Below are positions 13,170-25,189 of a stretch of 64,000 nt of DNA, piece after piece. How positions within the stretch are numbered: the first letter of the stretch is position 1; the number at the start of each line of letters is the position of its first letter. The stretch is from Neodontobutis hainanensis (Eukaryota; Chordata; Actinopteri; Gobiiformes; Odontobutidae), in contig JALDNG010000102.1 in NCBI GenBank assembly GCA_024349245.1, positions 766,001 through 830,000 of the forward strand, read 5' to 3'. A program made the position numbers and the translations under genes. A model generated the notes under the pieces. That model had not been told where the DNA came from. It searched no databases and was given only the letters and a program-made list of their open reading frames with translations.

Positions 13170-16100
13170 AACTAGCCACTGTGGTACTTGAGGAGTTGTT
13201 TCAAAAGTCAAAGCTTTTATGTGAAAAAGAATACAACATATTTATTTATGGTTTTGACTGACAGCATATGATTTAAAAATTCTGGACACTTTGCATTTCC
13301 CATGGACAAACATGTTGACGGTAGTAAGACAGGTACCGTATGTGCCTCTCAAACCACGCTTTGACAGTCACCTTTCAACCTGCCAAGTTCAAACAAATGG
13401 CCACTCGTGTTTGCATTCAGTAGCGGCGGTCACAGCTGCTTGGACGTCTGACAGGCTCGTCTAGAGTTCAACCACCCCGTCTGTGCTGACAGCTTCTGCT
13501 ATTAAGGACACCAGCGGTCCACGGCTTCCCACTGAGCCACTGACTGGTTTGGAGAACACAGACAGACGGCTTTTCTCCTAAAGTCTCCAGCTGGACACTC
13601 CTAGATATGAGGCGTCAGAAATAATACTTTTGTCTTTATTGATTTCCATGGAGACAGTTGTTTATCTGCAGAGAGGTCAGAGGTCAGGGCCTGGAGTTGG
13701 TCAGTTTTTGTTTATGTTTTAGACAGGGCACTTTAGCCAGAAGATGGAAAAAGCAATATTATGTACAAACACAGAAGATAAAAGTTTTATTATAGCTCTT
13801 TCAGTCGTAGTTAATGTGCTGCCCATGGCAAACATAGATTTAACAACCCTGCCCTGATCAACAGCAATGCTTTTTCAACTCATGTGGTTCAATATTATTT
13901 CATTTTTATGTAGCACAAATTAAGGCAATCTAATGGTGTTGAATGGGAATACCCAACAAATACCTTTTGGAGTAACCACTTGGCCAGTGTGGATTGAACA
14001 AAGTAGCTTCAACAGAGTCAAAACCTCTGCAGACCCAGGCTCAAGGGGATCGACCGTCTGGACAAGCTGCGGGATTGGGCGAAAGAGAAAGGAAAGAAAC
14101 CGAGCGGACACACAGAAAATGATTATGATAAATGATTATGCACCTAACATCATTAGAAAGCCTACCTCTGAAACTGTTGATAACCCTGTTCAAAGCTATT
14201 AAATGTCTATTGACTGACCTTAAACTGCTCTTTGTTTGTGAGTGTGGTCCGGGGACTTTGAACATGCAATAGGTTCAACAACAATACAGTACAGTCTGAG
14301 TAATAAAGTGTACACTGTAACTGACAAAAACAGTTTTTTTTTCCACACAACCTGCAGCAGAACATTCTTTAGCTTCTGTATCAGAGGTCTTGACTGCATT
14401 TGAAAGCCAGGAGTGTTTTTAACCAGTATTTGTACGCTGTGGGCTAGACTCTGTGTAAGTACTTTAATAGAACCACACTTCAAACAATCCAAACTATCAC
14501 TTTAAGTTGTGTCTCTGGTGTAACGCGACTACCTTCGGCTGCCTGTTCCTCTCTGACAGCCAATGGCACGTTCATTTCCGAGCTAATACCTGAACTAAGT
14601 ACCTCATTCTTCTCTTAACATCAAATGTGCTGGCATTATGTTTTCCACTGCCATGTGCCCTAATCAGTGAATAATACACCGGAATTTCCAAACTTAAATA
14701 AACACCGACTTATTCTGACAATGTAGGAGTTTCCTTTTTGAAAATGTCCAACCTTCAGCTCGAGCTATGAAGAAAAAGTCAACATGTAATTATTGTGGAA
14801 GTGTTTGTTTGAATCTCAGGCGACAGAGGTATTTAAGAGTCTGAGCCAAATCCTCGTGCAGTCTCCCTTGAACCCGACAGAAGACACCGGGACCCCTTTA
14901 ATCTTGGCGGTAATGCACTGACAAGCTCTTCTGACGCACCTTTCATTTGAAATGTTTTAATGTCTCTTCACGTTCTGCTCTTGTCGTCTCCTTCTCCTTT
15001 GGCTTCTTCAGTCCCCTCAGCCCTCGCTCTGGTAGGTAGGTCTTGTCAAACGTATTAAAATCAGGAAGCGTGAACCCAACTTCTGTGGAACATCAATCCA
15101 ACTTTAATCAGAATTTTAGTGCGACTTTGCAAGGAGTTAATTTATTGAAAGCGGTGGAATTTGAAAGCACCTTTATGGTTAAACGTCCTGCTTGACAACT
15201 CTTCTCTTATTTCCAAAGAAGAACAAACCTGATTATTCCTGGTTTTATCCAAAGAAAGCTGAAGTTACACACCATTAACACTCAAGGGATCAAGTTCATT
15301 AGCCCTGTTTTATCATGTTGTAGTGCGATAACGACTTTGGTTTGGGTGCTTCAATCTTTCAAATCATTCTTTTATGAACGATCCAGCACTGTAAGAAGCT
15401 TTGAGCTGGATTAGCCCAGGGATATACAAGCAAAAGCAAAGTTTCAAGGTTCATTAGTGCTGCGGTTAATGCTGCTTTTCAACTATAAACGCCATAAAAC
15501 GGACATGTAAGATAATTGACCTGTCTCTGTTTCCTCCCAGGGGCTTCATAACGATCCCCAGTGATCCCTAATCTCATGCACTCTGTTAATTGGAGCCTCT
15601 TAATTGTCTGTTGCTCTTCAGACATTTCTAAGAGGATTGAAATGCTTCACATACTGTATGCAGAAAGATTTTAAATGCTGTTTAGATGGAGGTATCAGAG
15701 GGCTGCAGAGTTGAAATGTCTGACATCCCACTGTTTCCTCTGCAGGGGTCCGTATCTTACCATATGGAGAGGAATCAGATGCGTCTGATGTGTCGCTGTA
15801 GCTCAACTCCAAAGTACTTCACGCTTGTTTATGGTGTTGTAATGAGTGGGTCCGTAGACTGTATACAAGCTCTGGATATAGCCACAGCAATAGGTTTGGG
15901 GACACAATGTGTAAGATTCCCCCAATGCTTAAATGTGGTGCAGCACTGATTTTGCAGTGCTTCTCATTGAAAGACCAGTCCTTTTGAGTGTGTCCCAAAT
16001 AGAACTGCTCTACAGAACATAGCCTGTTCCACAGTACCGTCTCTCTTGGATTTATCAACAGCAGATTGTCCAATCAGAGCAGCATAATGTTTATTTTCTT

Positions 16101-18130
16101 AAGGGTAAAAGGATTGCTATGTCTTCAAACCTAAACCATTGCTGCCACATTATTGGACACAACAAGCTCCTAAAGCCACAGAGTTCAGATTGTGAATACT
16201 TTGCTTGGAGCAGTTCAAGATGGATCATCAAGAGTTTGTAAATCCCACAAGAATCCAGATGCAGCGCAAGTGGCCCCTGCTGTCTTCAAGAATTTAAACA
16301 AAGGCCACTGTTGCCCCACCACTTCAGTTAGGCCAACCAAGCCTGTGTAAATCTGCAGACAAGAAACACCACAGATGACTCACATGTGACTCTTCTGAAG
16401 GAAACTGCAGGAAGTTGGCCGTCTTTTCGTAACATGTCATGGTACCAAAAGCACAAAACAAAAAAATACACTTAAATTGTAAGACCATCAAAGACCAAAA
16501 CTCAGCTCAAACTCAATTTTACTTTTCCTGCTTGGAATGCAATGTTTGCCAGCTCTGGTTTAAGTGTTGATGTTGACTGACATCTAGTGGTACCAAGTGC
16601 TATGACAGGCCACCCTGGACAGCTCTTTATTAGTCTTATATCTTAACAAGAACAATTCATTTCTGTCTTATCGCCTACTTGACTCCTCTGCTATTTGTTA
16701 GTAATCATTTATTTTCTACTGCGTAGTGTTTACAGGTCATGGGGGACTGGAGACTATTCCAGCAACTTTTTACGTGAGGCAGGGACAACTGCTGGAGAGT
16801 CTGGAGATAAGTCTGTTTAAGGTCAACATAAGGATTAATCCCACAACTTTCTTGCTGTATCATAGAATTTGTCTTAAATATGTTTGTGCAAACTTTCACA
16901 CACCCTACTGCTTTAAGCCACAGTGACTGGATCATGCTGCCAGATGTTTCCTACTTTAACCTAATCCAGCACAAGATCCTGAATAGTGAATGCTTTGTGT
17001 ATTTTAGCTAAGTTGAATAAATTTAAAAAATAACAGTGATTTATTTAATCCTTAAACCAATGAAACAAAAAATAACACATTTTGTATCCTAAAGACAAAT
17101 AGCGATGCTGAACGCTGATACCATTTAGCGTGCTTTAACCGGCCACAACCTCTCGGCCTCTTCTGCCAACGCGTACACACACACACACTCGCAGTCACAC
17201 ACGCATCATTAATGTATTTTACTTCAAAGTCTTGGCAATTTTCTGACATTCACACTCCTCCAGGGTCAAACAACATCTCTCTGCCTCCATATCAATTATT
17301 AAATATTTTAAGCAGCATCCCGCTTCCCACCTCCGTCGCCCCCTCGAGACCGATGCTCTTATCATTTTTGTCAGAGTCAGTTTCCATCTGCATTTGTCAT
17401 CCCCACACACATTTACGAGTTATCAATCGCTGTGTCAGGATGCAAAATAACTGATGTTCTTTGGGGCGGGATTGGATGGGACTATCTGGGGCTTTCAATC
17501 AATGCATATTCTGCCTCTCTCTGCCTGCCTCTACTACCCACTACTCGCTCATAAATCTCTGAGCATTGTGGGGCTGTAATGTATTTGTGAGGGGTGGGGG
17601 GCTCGGCTCTGGGGGAGCGAGGGGTGGGGGGTCTTGTGACAGAGGCAGTAGTTATATTATCAAACATTACACCTTAGGGCGAACATGATATCAAGGGCTT
17701 TCAGACGGTGTAAGCTCGGCGCTGTGGCAAAGGAGGCGGCACGACTACAGCGCGCAGGACAAGAAGGGATTACTTTCTGTCGTTCATAAATCAACTCTCC
17801 AGCTAAACTAATCTTTGGAGCTGGGTGGCAGAGTAAATACTCAGGGTATAGGAATGTAATGTGGGCTTGATGCATCTGGTTATGGCTGCCTGGCTGCATA
17901 CTGAAGGCGTGAGAGGCAGTGCACTAGCTGTTTTAAGTTTGTTAATGTATACTTAGCTCCCCCCAGATCCTTCTCTATCTTGTTGTATATGATCACGGCG
18001 AGTCGACTAACAACAGAGGAGTGGCAGACAAATAAAGGTTTAGAAGCATGATTTGACAGGCAAGATAGCAAGGAATCCAAAACCTGCTTTGGGTTTTGGT
18101 GAAGAAAAATGGTCAAATAATATGACACAA
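13170..18130. other. Gene-free region with possible conserved non-coding blocks
   Basis: No supported gene. The segments 14,500-15,020, 15,530-15,640 and 17,060-17,900 are non-repetitive and more balanced in base content than the flanks, with TAAT-type homeobox words. These are reasonable regulatory candidates, but this is inference only. 17,589-17,632 carries dense G runs. Confidence 0.35.
17165..17190 (+). repeat. Short (CA)n tract
   Basis: A short CA run starting near 17,165. No further function is implied. Confidence 0.7.
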
Positions 18131-18139
18131 AATATAATA

Positions 18140-18206
18140 ATACAAATTTGGTGATACGTGCTTTAAGTGTGGGCAATACTAAAAGCACTTATCACCAAAT
18201 TTGTAT
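18140..18206. repeat. Near-perfect inverted repeat (25-bp arms, 17-nt loop)
   Basis: The left arm 18,140-18,164 (ATACAAATTTGGTGATACGT then GCTTT) and right arm 18,182-18,206 are reverse complements at 24 of 25 positions, the single mismatch being C versus A. The spacer is 17 nt (18,165-18,181). A second partial copy of the arm word (ATATCACCAATAC) follows at about 18,204-18,216. It could be a small palindromic MITE or a transcribed hairpin. No flanking target-site duplication was identified. Confidence 0.85.
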
Positions 18207-18771
18207 ATCACCAATACAAAAGATCCCTGAATATTTTTAGAATTATGCTCTTTTTGATTAGGTCTGGTTTCAGTCTTGGAAATGAAAGTCTGGGGATTTT
18301 TAATAAAGACCAGCACAGACCAGATGAGGTTCATTTGGTGACATCATTTTGTGATTGGATAAAAAGTGCTGCTCTTAATTTTAAAGACATCCCTCTAACC
18401 CTGACTTCTTCACCAAACATTAACACCTCCATGAGTTTGGACTTTGTCCAAGCCTGAACTTGTTTGTTTTTTTAAATTGTTGCCAGAGATGTCTTCCAAT
18501 ATATGATATGCTGGTCTTGAATCTGTCTTTGTCATCCTGTGAGCTTTTTCTTTCATTGTGACATAACCTACTTGGGTTTTTTGGGCCTGGTAGCACATCT
18601 ACTGACAGCCTAATGTAGGTGGACATATGCTTCAAAGCAGAAGTAGAGCTTTTCCTTTTCTTTCACCTGATACAATCCTTTTGTTTTATATGTATGACTA
18701 ATTGTCTAAAGATACATTCACCAGCACTTTAAAACTGTAAAAAATAACATACAACAAATAAAAAGGCAGTT

Positions 18772-18840
18772 GTTTACTCCTTACCCCTTCCGTTGGAGGG
18801 CCAAGAGGTAGGGCTAAGGGGTAGGGGTAAGTTATTGGAA
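18772..18840. repeat. Imperfect palindromic repeat rich in TTACCCCT / AGGGGTAA
   Basis: TTACCCCT near 18,780 faces AGGGGTAA near 18,825, with further TAGGG-type words between. This resembles a widespread palindromic fish repeat built of CCCTA/TAGGG words around GGAGGGCCAAG. Classification is uncertain. Confidence 0.45.
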
Positions 18841-21800
18841 TGAGATTGGGCCCTCTTGTCTGTTGTTCTTGACTCTGAGTTCAGTGTGCTCTTTACTACA
18901 ACACAAGTCGGAAGTCTACCAAAACTGTCCAAAGAAGTTCCAAAATCTATTGAGGTGCAGAGAAATAAGGATGGAAGCACATAGACATAGTGCATGCACA
19001 AGTTTAGAGACTGAGATATAAATAGAAAGGAAACATGTAAAAAATGATCAAGTGGTCACTAAGTAAAACTTAGCTCTGACAACATTTTCTGAGACCAAAC
19101 TTTGAATACAGAAACAATGTCCACAGGGCACCGCAGTAAACTGGGAAATCATGTGTAAATTGTCCTCATGTTATGTGTAGTTTTTAAGAATTTCAATTTT
19201 TCCACAAATTTACATATTAATCACTGAGCGTTGTGCTCTGAATTGACATCGAAATAAGACGTTTTAAAGCCTCCACAGCAATGTGACAGATGATTTTATA
19301 GTAATGGTGAGGAATGATGAGGGTATAACCATTTGAGGATACCGTAGAGCAGCGAACATGAGGCCCTTAATGTCTCAACAGTGGGCTGGGGCAACATAAT
19401 GAGAAGCCAAGCCAAGTCTTCACACAAGCAATTTAAGTTCAAATCAGACCTGGGGGAAACAAAGTAAGCCCCGGTGACATGCAGCAGCCTGCTCTGAGTA
19501 AATCACCTCTTACATTACGTCTGGCCTCACCTGATAACTTGCTTTTTACACTTCCCACTGAAAAGGATTTCGGCAGTCACCCTGCTGGGGTTTCTGGCTC
19601 TCAAAGACTATTTTAAAAATGGTTACACAGACAATTGTGCTAATTCCTGTGCAGCCTGTGGTAAACTACGATATGACTTGAACGTAAAAGCAAAGTCAGT
19701 GGTCAACAATAGTGACTACATTTAGTTGTTTTAGACTTTTAACAAGCTGATTAATATCTAATTTAAAGTTTGACAATTAGAAAACTATAAAGAATTATAT
19801 GCATTTTAAGATCAAATACATATTCAGAAAATAAACATGACCAAATCTAAATCTAATTAGCATGTGCACACAAATTAGCATACTACTAAAACATACTGTA
19901 GCATTAGCTGTCCCACACAGAAGCTATCCACAAGAACTTGGGCAAAGGGGTATGGAAAATATTTCTTACTTTAGTTTTTTGCTTCTTTTTGTTTCATTAG
20001 CCAAGTCTGTATCCTACCTTATTGCCATCAAAAACTAAGCATTACTTAGGCTACTTTGCATTGCGACTAACCCACTGACTCTAGACTCTTCAGAAATATG
20101 TGGTTAACTGTTATGGGGCCGCTCTAATTTTCATGATTTGCTGTAGACTGTGGGGTTGAAGGTGGAAAGTGACTGGTGATCACAGAAAGCATATCATCAA
20201 CAATAGTGGAGCAGAGCCATGGCATATTCTCTATTAAATGGGAAATCAGTTGGCTGTGAAAAGGAGCTGGTTAATTAACAGCTGGATCAGACATGTAACT
20301 ATGATAATTAGCTTCTGGAGGTTTCTTGGGCACATCTTGATTTGTAGTCAGACCTATAATTAAATGTACATTTACACACAGTTGGATACATCGTGAGCAC
20401 ATGATAGAGTTTAAAACAGACCCACTGAGGACATTTCACAGTCAACTATCAAAATCATAATGGCTCTAATGTCTGTAAAACACTTTGGTGAGCATCACAC
20501 ACACTGGGGTCTGGTGACCTTCCCTGTGTATGCTAACATGTATTTACGTTCTTTTCAGTGTAGCAAAGAGAGCTGTTTCGTGGACGTCGACTCCTGTATA
20601 TGTCTGGACGTCAGTGGCCAGATCCAGCTGGCCAGTCGCAATATTGCATTATTCATAAAACATAAACACACAAAATGGATTCCATTGGTCCACTCCCCCT
20701 CCAAAGTCAGAAGATTAATGAGTCACTCTTTGGGTTATAATTCAAAGTTCATCCTCACATACATCATATTTTGAAGCACATAGATTATATGAGAGAGAAC
20801 ATTTATCATATGACAGGGCATACACAAGCTCACACGTTACACACAAACACACAACTCCTGTCGACACACAAAACTCATGTGCTCGCTGCCGCACGTGCAA
20901 TTTACTGTAACACCAGACCCCTCCAGATTGAACCTCCCCTTTCACTTTCAGTTATTCTAATTTTATTCCTACTCATCTCCTCTGAAGCATTAAAGCAGCG
21001 ATTGCTCAAACAGATGAGCGATAATACTCTAAAACACTGGTGATTCCTACACTCTACTGCCCAGTTACAGCCCCAGAGATGATGACCATTCATCACAATA
21101 ATCAAACTCGCACTTCATGGAGCTTCCTGAACCATATGACTCCCCAAATTAGCACAGTTAAACTCCATGAAACAATAAACAAGAGTTGGAGATACATTTT
21201 GCATAAAAGATCAGAAATTCTCCCTACGCTGAAGGGCTGTAATGTTGCATCTTATTGACAACTCTTAGCATTTCATAGTTATTACTAAGCAAGAATCTGT
21301 TGTGTTGATAACTTGAGCAACATTGTAATTAGATACATTGTTTACCACATTAAACCAAAATGGGCTTAAAGCCAAAAGGTTCCTATGGCAGGTCTGTGGG
21401 GTCCTCTTTACTTTTCTAAATTTCATCAAATCAAATTCAAAATGTGCAACATGTGCGAGACTAAATGTTAGTTGTACAGTTGAGAAGAAGAGTTTTGTGG
21501 TCTTTTTGTAAGAAATCTGAAGTGCTATCCTACTGAATAATTGTTAAATATATCCAGGGAACAAACCGAGAAGTAGCTGCAGTGAGAAGAAAATGGCAAA
21601 ACCCTGACACTGCCAGTTATATTTATGGACTGTATAAACATGCATGAAATTGACAGAAAAAGGGAATGGCAGCCTCATCAAAAATAATTCATCCCTGAAT
21701 ACAAGGCTGGTACATTGGATTAGGTGGAAAACAGACTTCATCAACTCTTCTGCAATTTGTACTGACAGCTGATAACCCCTCAAACATGGTAGAAAACATT

Positions 21801-23840
21801 AACTCTGTCTCTCAGAAAGATCGACTGTATTATGTCCTAATCTTCCCTCAAATACTTGATAAGAAAGGCTAATTTGAGGAGCTGATGGAGTCGAGAATAC
21901 AGTTGAACTTACGAATAGATACAGATATCGGATCATAATCACAAAGAGGCCTGGCTGCCCACATTTACAGACAAATTGCTCTCTTCACAAGTCCAGTCAC
22001 AGTTTTCCAGAGTTGATGCGGGCAGATTGAATTCTCTCTAAATTGGCATGGCAATGTCACAGATGCCACTTCAAATGAGGTTTGAACATATATTCACTAT
22101 GTAGCTCATTGGCTTATGTTAATCCTTTCCATTTGCCACTTGTCAGACGCGAGTGTCATTTAGCACTAACGTCATTGCCACAGTCCTACAGCCTTTCAGT
22201 AACTCACACAATATGAGCCAGTCTCTCGATCAGGCTGTGGTAGGAGACCTGCTTAAACTTTTCTGGTCATTGATTTGACTGTAAATGATGCCAAAGATTT
22301 ATCCAGTTTACCCATGTATGAATCCATTATGAACTGATTTACAGTAAAGTGAAGATTGGAATTAGGATTACAATTCAAGATAATGAACTGATGGATTAGT
22401 ATTTGATATGAATATTGTAAGAAGCCTTTATCTATTACAAATGAACCATGTCAGTGAGAATATTTAGGACGATAAGGCCTCTGGTCACTACTGAGCGACA
22501 CCTTTGAACTAGTTTAGTCAGAAAACAACTGTTGACTCCCAACTTATATGTCTCTTTAAACTTGTTTTGTGTCTTTACAAGTTTATTTTAATGTCTTGTG
22601 TATGTCATCTAACTTTTTCAAACTGTGATTGTGCCTCTTTTTAATCCCCTCAGGTTCTTTTACAGGTACAGTTTCTGTTTCTTAGCCCAAAAGCTAGTCA
22701 TTCAATGTCTTCTGATCTGACCTTGTATTGCTAAGAAGTTTTTCGACAATCTAATTATTACATTCTCACAAACTGAAACTAAAAATGTAAGCAATTTACT
22801 GTGACACATTATGTTGCATTTGCTTCAAGCATCATTAGCTGCTACTAGCATCGCAAAAAGATAAAGAATACATAAAGTAAACATTAATATTGATACACTT
22901 TACGCATTACCTGTATGTATTTGTGTATAATATGTATTTAATGTGACATTATTTAAAGGCATACTGTGCAGGATTTTCCTATTAGCGTTGAAAACAAACA
23001 GGCCTGTGCCTCACACAGTAGTTATTTAGAGGAGTGTCACCAAATTTCTATAAAGCCTCTATAAAACATGTCTAGTTAGGACTAAAGCTTTACTGCACTG
23101 AGACCATAAATGTGCTTAAATATATGTGTTTGGGAATAAAAAATCTCAATAGTAACATTTACCTAAATCTAGAGTTTGGTCTTCCTCCATATCTCTTTGG
23201 CTCCACACAGAGACTCAGCGGTTCCCTTAAGGAGCCTTGTGGGGAGGTCATATCTTCTTGAACTGCTCATCATCTTCCCTTTGATGAACAAATGAGGAGT
23301 TCCGCGCCCTTTGAAACATTTTTGTGCGGCACGTTCAGGCAATTAGGCCGCATGTGAAAAGGCAGCACAGCAGTAGACGAAGAGCGACGAGGTAACAACA
23401 ACGGGCGCACAGGCGGGTTTCAAGCTCCATCACCTCTTTCCAGGTGTCTCGGCCCGCATGATTTCATCTGTGAACCACAATCAACTCCCTTAATGAAATA
23501 AGTAATTAACATATTATAATTGTGCTGCAGTTTGATTTGACAGAAATCATTTTCCACATCTAATACTATGCTAATTTAATCTGTTCCTCACTCACCAACA
23601 TGACCTTTTGTGATTAAGTTTCATGGCAGACTTCTTCTGTGTGTGAGCGTGTGTGTCAGTATTACTTATGTTATGAGGACGTAAATCTGTTTACACACTT
23701 GCACAAGGAGTAACGACAATAGAAACACAGATGTAATGATTAAAGTTTTAACATTTAGGGTTAATCCCATATTGATTCAAGATTAACGGTTGCCATTTGC
23801 TTTTGTTATACAAAAATTTGTATTTTAGTATAATGGTAAT
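18841..23840. other. Gene-free region
   Basis: No supported gene. The segment 23,190-23,540 is non-repetitive and locally GC-richer, and ends in an AT-rich stretch containing AGTAATTAACA. It is the best-looking conserved-element candidate in this block. 20,540-20,650 has an acceptor-like CTTTTCAG followed by an open stretch, but no compelling donor or homology. Confidence 0.35.
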
Positions 23841-24185
23841 TTGCATGCATTTATAAAGCGCTTTACATGATGCTTCCATTCACCCCATTCACCCCATTCA
23901 CCCCATTCACACACATTCACACACATTCACACACATTCACACCTGGGGCAGACAGAGAGGAAGGCTGCCATGCTCACGGCTTCTCCAACCATCACCAAAC
24001 TCACCTCTGCTGTCACCTATACACCAGTGCTACGGACACTGGAGGCAAGGCGGGCTGTTGAGTCTTGCCCAAGGACACGACAACAGTATGAACCAGGGAG
24101 AGCGGGAATTGAACCGCCAACCTTCAGGCTTATAGGACGACCACTCGACTACCGGCACCTGCGCCCTTTGAGCCACTGCCATGTG
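23840..24185 (-). repeat. tRNA-like SINE-type repeat with TTCACCCC / ACACATTCAC simple repeat
   Basis: It opens with an imperfect tandem array (ATTCACCCC about 4 times, then ACACATTCAC about 3 times, 23,877-23,940). It continues into a segment holding CTTGCCCAAGGACACG and, on the minus strand, a B-box match GGTTCAATTCC (complement at 24,105-24,115) followed by a typical 'ACCTGAAGGTTGG'-type word. The minus-strand order matches the plus-strand copy at 8.06-8.3 kb. A repeat of this layout is very common in teleosts. Confidence 0.7.
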
Positions 24186-24460
24186 GTGTGTTTAAATGGG
24201 GATTCATTGTGCATGTGTCTGCCATGTGCAGCTTATGGAACTCAGGGATGGTTTTAAAGCCTTCAACAGACATTAACCAAGACATTTTGTGTTGGAAAAC
24301 TGTTTTATCACTGTAATAGGAATGATCAGTGAAAAAATGAAACCTTGAAACTTCAATTATAGGTTTAATTAGTAGGATTTTTGTAGATGTGAATGTTCAG
24401 TCTGCACCGGCAAGCTTATCCAATCACATGTTTGCACACATTCAGGTCTGCCTCTGCCAG

Positions 24461-25185
24461 TGTTGTAGTCGAGTGACCAGTTTTCAAGTCTAAGTCACTC
24501 TAAGTGTTTGAGTCCAAGTCACCAGAGACGAGTCCGAGTCAAGTCACCAAATAATTTTTCAGAATACTGTGGGTGTAAAACTGGGTTTTTAATTTTGTGC
24601 CTATTTCATGATGGAGTTTATTCACATTTAATGGAGTGTGCTATTGCTCACACTAGTTTAGAATTGAAACAGAAAGGTTCAATGTAAGAGCAGCTGTTTC
24701 TGTTGAAAAGTAATAACTCTAGTGAAGAAAAGGTTAAAGCAAAAGCATCATATGTTGACCTGGATGATTGAGAACCTCTTCAGACATGATAACTATAGTG
24801 CTCTTCCTCCTGCTTTTCAGGCGTAAGAGAGATGCCCTGTGTTACTTGAGTCTGTGAAACTGCAAGGCCTAACCTTTTGTCCAGAGTTGTCTGTTGTCTG
24901 TACTGTTTGAGTTACTTCTGGTGTTTTGTCACTGGCTCACGCTGGTGCCCCACATCCAGGGCTGAGTTGTTTTACAGTGGCTCTTCCCCCGAGAGTGGCT
25001 TTCAGAGGCCTAGAGTAGCCTTCAGAGGGCCACAAGCAACCGGCAGTGATGGCGCTCCATAACCTCTGAGCACTACACGGAAGTGCCCAAGTCCAAGTCA
25101 TCAGTTCACAAGTTCAAGTCAAGTCCGAGTGGAGTCACAAAAATGAGGCCAGTGACTTGACTCGAGTACTCCGTCTCAGGCCTTT
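24461..25185. mobile_element. Non-autonomous DNA-transposon-like element with AAGTC-rich imperfect terminal repeats
   Basis: The left end has GTAGTCGAGTGACCAG followed by repeated AAGTC/GAGTC words (to about 24,550). The right end, 25,085-25,170, has the inverse words (CCAAGTCATCAG, CAAGTCAAGTCCGAGT, GTGACTTGACTCGAGTACT). The ends are therefore imperfect inverted repeats of a shared simple motif. The interior has no transposase-like frame. No target-site duplication was identified, so the boundaries are approximate. Confidence 0.55.
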
Positions 25186-25189
25186 GCAC

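Noticed and set aside
20460..20774. 104-codon plus-strand frame with FVDVDSCICLDVSG
   Set aside because: It has an acceptor-like CTTTTCAG inside but no donor in a sensible place, no homology I recognise and no neighbouring exons.
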